The translations under genes were made by a program, and so were the position numbers. DNA of 64,000 nt from Streptomyces sp. NBC_00341 (GTDB lineage Bacteria; Actinomycetota; Actinomycetes; Streptomycetales; Streptomycetaceae): the NCBI RefSeq assembly GCF_041435055.1, contig NZ_CP108002.1, positions 1,240,001 to 1,304,000 on the forward strand. The letters are read 5' to 3'. Positions 60,765 through 64,000 of the stretch are shown here, piece by piece (position 1 is the stretch's first letter; every line of letters begins with the position of its first letter). The notes under the pieces are model-generated. The model worked only from the letters and a program-made list of their open reading frames with translations. It ran no database searches and had not been told where the DNA came from.

Positions 60765-61832
60765 ATGCTCACAACTTCCGTCGCAGGCACGACCGGAGAG
60801 GATCACGACCCGCCCGTGGAGAGCGAACTGCCGGACATCTACTGCCCGTTCCCCCAGCGCACGAACCCGCACGTCGGGCACGTACGGGAACACCTCGACA
60901 GCTGGACCCGCAACACCGGTCTGGTGCACCGGGATTCAGCCAGGGACCGCTTCGAGCAGGCCGACTTCGGGGCCTTCGTCGGCATGGTGTACCCGACCGC
61001 CGACAGCGAGAATCTGGACCTGGTCGCCGACTGGTTCGTCTGGCTGTTCCTCGTCGACGACCAGCTGGACGACGGACACCTCGGCCGCAGCCCGGACCGG
61101 GTGCGCAGCGTGGTGGAGGTGATGCGTTCCGTGGTCGAGCGCGGTGCCAGGCCCGCGGACGAGGGGCTGCCGGCCGCGGTCGTCGCCCTCGTCGACCTGT
61201 GGGAACGCACGGTGCCGGCCGCCGCACCCCAGTGGCGGCGCCGGTTCACGTACCACCTGATGAAGTACCTCACGACCGCCACCACCTGGGAGGCCGGGAA
61301 CAGGGCCGACGGGGTGGTCCCGGCCGAGGCGACGTACATCGAGAAGCGCCGGCACACCGGTGCGATCCACGTCTGCATGGACCTGATAGAGATCGTGGCG
61401 GGCATCGAGGCGCCCGAGTCGATCCACAACGACCCCCGGTTCATCACCGCGCTGGAGGCCTCGTGCAACGTCGTGTGCTGGGCCAATGACGTGTATTCGT
61501 ACGAGAAGGAGCAGGTCCTGGGCGAGATCCACAATCTCGTCCACCTGGTCAGGCACCACCGCGGGTACGGCAAGCAGGAGTCGCTCGACCACGTCTGCGC
61601 GGAGATCGCCACCGAGACCGAGCGCTTCCTCTCCGCGGAGGCCGAGCTGCTCGCCGCCTATCCGCAGCTCGGCTGGATGCTGGAGCCGTATCTGGACGGC
61701 ATGCGGAGCTGGATGCGCGGCAACCTCGACTGGTCCCGGCAGACACCGCGCTACAACCCGGCCGACGTCAGCCAGTACAAGGAGCCGGAGCAGTATCTGG
61801 AGGCCACGGTCCTGGGCGTCCCGCAGGACTGA
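60765..61832 (+). CDS. Class I terpene cyclase
   Basis: A 355-aa bacterial terpene synthase-fold protein, the typical single-domain length. The first metal motif is WLFLVDDQLDDGHL (about residues 93-106), an Asp-rich variant of DDxxD. The second, ANDVYSYEKE (N241, S245, E249 by my count), is the complete NSE triad. YIEKRRHTG carries the diphosphate-sensing Arg and a C-terminal QTPRYNP the RY pair. All ionisation residues are therefore present; the enzyme probably cyclises FPP or GPP in the cytoplasm. The product cannot be predicted. GGAGGA lies 9 bases before ATG 60765. No P450 or prenyl transferase is adjacent. Confidence 0.92.
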   Translation: MLTTSVAGTTGEDHDPPVESELPDIYCPFPQRTNPHVGHVREHLDSWTRNTGLVHRDSARDRFEQADFGAFVGMVYPTADSENLDLVADWFVWLFLVDDQLDDGHLGRSPDRVRSVVEVMRSVVERGARPADEGLPAAVVALVDLWERTVPAAAPQWRRRFTYHLMKYLTTATTWEAGNRADGVVPAEATYIEKRRHTGAIHVCMDLIEIVAGIEAPESIHNDPRFITALEASCNVVCWANDVYSYEKEQVLGEIHNLVHLVRHHRGYGKQESLDHVCAEIATETERFLSAEAELLAAYPQLGWMLEPYLDGMRSWMRGNLDWSRQTPRYNPADVSQYKEPEQYLEATVLGVPQD

Positions 61833-61847
61833 CGGGGCCGAGGGCGT

Positions 61848-61900
61848 CGAAGGACGTGGGGGCGGGGACGGCGACACCGTCCCCGCCCCCACGTCCTTCG
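61848..61900. terminator. Bidirectional terminator after the terpene cyclase
   Basis: A perfect 24-bp stem (61848-61871 with 61877-61900), 5-base loop CGACA, between the convergent cyclase and the SorC-type gene. Confidence 0.9.
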
Positions 61901-61901
61901 C

Positions 61902-62927
61902 TCACTCGCCGTCCGGGTCGCGCCGCTCCAGCGCCGGCCTGCGCGGCGCGGCCGAGTCGGTCAGCAGGTAGTCGGCCGCCGCGGTGTCCGTCACCAGGCT
62001 GGTGACCAGACCGGACCGCAGCACCGCGCCGATCGCCGCGGCCTTGCGCTGGCCGCCCGCGATCGCCACCACCTCGGGGATCCGGCGCAGCCGGTCCGCC
62101 TCGACCGTGATGCAGCGCTCACCGAGGTCCCGGCCGACCCGCCGGCCCTCCGAGTCGAAGAGGTGCGCCGACATCTCGGCGGCGACGCCGAGCGAGGCGT
62201 AGTGCTCGCGCTCCTCGTCGGACAGCATGTCGTGCACCGTGGAGATGCCGGGCTCCCAGGAGCCGATGGACACCGCCGCGACCGTCACCTTGTCGAAGTA
62301 CTCGAAGGCGCGGGCGATCCCCGTCTGGTGGCGCAGCGCGGCGGCCGTGGCCGGGTCGGGCAGCAGCATCGGCGCGTAGATCGGGTGGGCCTCGCCGCCG
62401 GAGACCTGCGCGGCCCGCCGGACCGCCTCGACCGAGCCGCGCTCGGCGGTGCCCGCGTCGTACACCCCGGTGAGCTGCACGACCGTGCACGGCGGGAGCC
62501 GGTCCAGGGCGGCGGCCATGTGGATGGTGGACCGGCCCCAGGCCAGCCCGAGCACATCGCCCTCGTTCACCAGTTCGCCGAGCAGATCGGCCGCGACCTC
62601 GCCCAGGTTCTCCGGATCGGCGGCGTCGTCCTGCTCCTCCGCGGGGGACTCGACCACGACCGCGTGGCGCAGCCCGTAACGCGCGCGGAGCGCGTCGGAG
62701 CGCTCGGCGTCCAGCTCTGCGGGGACCCGGATCTCGATCCGTACGAGGTCGCGCTCCAGCGCCGTCTCCAGGACCCTGGCGACCTTGAAGCGGCTGACGC
62801 CGAACTCCTCCGCGATCTGGATCTTGGATTTGCCCTCAAGGTAGAAGCGGCGGGCCATGGCCGCCGCCTGCACCAGCTCCGCGGGCCCCATCCGCAGGGC
62901 GGACCGGCCCGCCGACATTGCAGACAC
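61902..62927 (-). CDS. SorC/DeoR-type sugar-binding transcriptional regulator
   Basis: A 341-aa regulator. The N-terminal helix-turn-helix is MARRFYLEGKSKIQIAEEFG then VSRFKVARVLETAL. The C-terminal sugar-phosphate-binding domain is of the NagB/RpiA-like type (LGLAWGRSTIHMAAALDRLP, CTVVQLTGVYDAGTAERGS, VAAVSIGSWEPGISTVHDML, VAIAGGQRKAAAIGAVLRSG). GTG 62927 is chosen because GAGGAG lies exactly 6 bases before; GTG 62951 is an alternative. It sits beside rpe, so control of pentose-phosphate or sugar metabolism is likely. Confidence 0.88.
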   Translation of the reverse strand: MSAMSAGRSALRMGPAELVQAAAMARRFYLEGKSKIQIAEEFGVSRFKVARVLETALERDLVRIEIRVPAELDAERSDALRARYGLRHAVVVESPAEEQDDAADPENLGEVAADLLGELVNEGDVLGLAWGRSTIHMAAALDRLPPCTVVQLTGVYDAGTAERGSVEAVRRAAQVSGGEAHPIYAPMLLPDPATAAALRHQTGIARAFEYFDKVTVAAVSIGSWEPGISTVHDMLSDEEREHYASLGVAAEMSAHLFDSEGRRVGRDLGERCITVEADRLRRIPEVVAIAGGQRKAAAIGAVLRSGLVTSLVTDTAAADYLLTDSAAPRRPALERRDPDGE

Positions 62928-63082
62928 CGCGTTCTCCTCACTGCTGTTCACGCTCTCGATACGCCGTTCATCCTGTCAGATACGGCGATCCTTGATCGGC
63001 CACGTCGGGCCGCGTTCATCTGCCCTTGGCCGGACCGACCGGCGATCGGGGGCCGGAGCGGCTGCCTGCTCCGTCGCCCCCG

Positions 63083-63766
63083 TCAGTGGCCGCACGCCCA
63101 CGGCGCCGAGGCGGTGGCCCCGTCGGCCTTCGCGCGCAGCGCCCGCACCGCCTCGGCCGGGTCCTTGGCGCCGTACACGGCGGAGCCCGCGACGAAGACG
63201 TCGGCGCCGGCGTCCGCGCACCGCTCGATGGTGGACTCGGAGACTCCGCCGTCGACCTGGAGCCACAGTTCGAGGCCGTGCCGGGAGATCAGCTCACGGG
63301 TGCGGCGGATCTTCGGCAGCATGATGTCCAGGAAGGACTGGCCCCCGAAGCCCGGCTCGACCGTCATGATCAGCAGCATGTCCAGCTCGGGGAGCAGGTC
63401 CTCGTACGGTTCGATGGGCGTCGCCGGCTTGAGCGCCATGGAGGCGCGGGCGCCCTTGGCCCGGATCTCCCGCGCCAGCCGTACGGGGGCTGCCGCGGCC
63501 TCCACGTGGAAGGTGACGGAACCCGCGCCCGCCTCGACGTACTGCGGGGCCCAGCGGTCCGCGTCCTCGATCATCAGATGGCAGTCCAGCGGGGTGTCCG
63601 TGGCCCTGCTGAGCGATTCCACGATCGGCACACCGAGGGTCAGATTGGGCACGAAGTGGTTGTCCATGACGTCGACATGAAGCCAGTCGGCGCCTTCGAC
63701 GGCCTGTGCCTCCTCGGCGAGGCGTGCGAAGTCGGCGGAGAGAATGCTGGGGTTGATCTGGGCCAT
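63083..63766 (-). CDS. rpe: Ribulose-phosphate 3-epimerase
   Basis: A 227-aa TIM barrel that interconverts ribulose 5-phosphate and xylulose 5-phosphate. Seen: [39 protein letters not shown] (metal His and catalytic Asp), [32 protein letters not shown], and [20 protein letters not shown] with the second catalytic Asp. ATG 63766 sits directly at the conserved start. It follows the partial gene at the window edge on the same strand. Confidence 0.97.
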   Translation of the reverse strand: MAQINPSILSADFARLAEEAQAVEGADWLHVDVMDNHFVPNLTLGVPIVESLSRATDTPLDCHLMIEDADRWAPQYVEAGAGSVTFHVEAAAAPVRLAREIRAKGARASMALKPATPIEPYEDLLPELDMLLIMTVEPGFGGQSFLDIMLPKIRRTRELISRHGLELWLQVDGGVSESTIERCADAGADVFVAGSAVYGAKDPAEAVRALRAKADGATASAPWACGH

Positions 63767-63915
63767 GGGTCCAGCCTGCCATGTTCTGCGGCACTTCCCC
63801 GCTTCGGTGCGCTCCAAAGCCTCACGGGATCATTACGGTTCGCACATTCCTGGCTTTATCGCCCACGGACGATCACCAGGACAGCGGCCGTTCCCCGACG
63901 TCCGCGTCGTCGGCA

Positions 63916-63965
63916 GGCCACGGGCCTCTGAGGAATCCCAGGGGCCTCCTCAGAGGCCCGTGGCC
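63916..63965. terminator. Hairpin overlapping the end of the edge gene
   Basis: An 18-bp perfect stem (63916-63933 with 63948-63965), loop 14. It contains the stop codon of the partial gene at 63950, so the gene's last codons form part of its terminator. The 117 bases from 63767 to the hairpin's left base hold no gene. Confidence 0.75.
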
Positions 63966-64000
63966 CTCAGGAAGGCCTCCGCGATCCGCGCGGGGGTGTG
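63950..64000 (-). CDS. Partial C-terminus of a gene continuing beyond the window
   Basis: Sixteen codons and a TGA read HTPARIAEAFLRATGL on the minus strand. They continue beyond the right edge, so family cannot be named. The coding sense is supported by position just before a terminator that overlaps its stop, and by typical codon use. Confidence 0.4.
   Translation of the reverse strand, partial: HTPARIAEAFLRATGL

Overview
The window is high-GC (about 70%) actinobacterial chromosome. The base composition, frequent GTG starts, ATGA/GTGA gene overlaps, Tat signal peptides, DasR-type operators, GuaB1 and a bacterial terpene cyclase all point to Streptomyces. No tRNA, rRNA, CRISPR array or intact transposase was found.

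0-8.3 kb is ordinary core sequence: FxsA, the polyprenol-phosphate mannosyltransferase Ppm1, an amidohydrolase with an Lrp/AsnC regulator, an acyl-CoA dehydrogenase and a secreted GH18 chitinase with two DasR-like boxes in its promoter region. 8.45-16.37 kb reads as a decayed integrative element inserted into the 3' end of a Tat-exported C39-like peptidase gene. A 31-bp near-identical core lies at both ends, the displaced gene end is at the left, an integrase C-terminus is at the right, and a possible conjugation-protein fragment is inside. Its cargo is an ArgG paralogue with a kinase-like protein, a broken DUF6875 gene, and a small Rrf2-controlled operon (monooxygenase, crotonase, SDR, SnoaL-like) carrying three copies of a GTAAC-N7-GTTAC operator.

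16.2-24 kb returns to core genes: the peptidase, a nucleoside-kinase-like protein behind 17-bp tandem repeats, an EccA/CbbX-type AAA+ ATPase with an attenuator-like leader, two CNNM/HlyC-type CBS membrane proteins and a PH-domain protein. 23.9-29.6 kb is one long minus-strand operon, ribD-ribE-ribM-ribAB-ribH-hisE-hisG-PH protein, headed by an FMN riboswitch and an intrinsic terminator. Upstream of it is a 428-bp inverted pair of structured repeats whose hairpin stems differ in sequence but keep their pairing. Next come a ROK regulator divergent from an MFS transporter, and an NCS2 nucleobase permease.

34.3-54.0 kb is a carbohydrate or sugar-acid utilisation locus arranged as two divergent gene sets around an IclR regulator. 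The minus set is a class III aminotransferase, an enolase-superfamily dehydratase, an amidohydrolase, an SDR, a Tat-exported beta-helix protein and a GNAT. The plus set is IclR, a second beta-helix protein, a Gfo/Idh/MocA oxidoreductase, an ABC sugar importer (binding protein plus two permeases, no ATPase), an epimerase, a DapA-like aldolase, a 2-hydroxyacid dehydrogenase and an FAH-family hydrolase. The two beta-helix genes share a nearly identical 570-bp 5' block in inverted orientation, which looks like gene conversion. The substrate is unknown; this locus and the relic element are the best candidates for something undescribed.

54-64 kb carries a DavB/DavA-like amino-acid monooxygenase and amidase pair with an Lrp regulator and an aldehyde dehydrogenase, GuaB1, a class I terpene cyclase with an unusual DDQLDD motif, a SorC-type regulator, rpe, and the last codons of a gene cut by the window edge.
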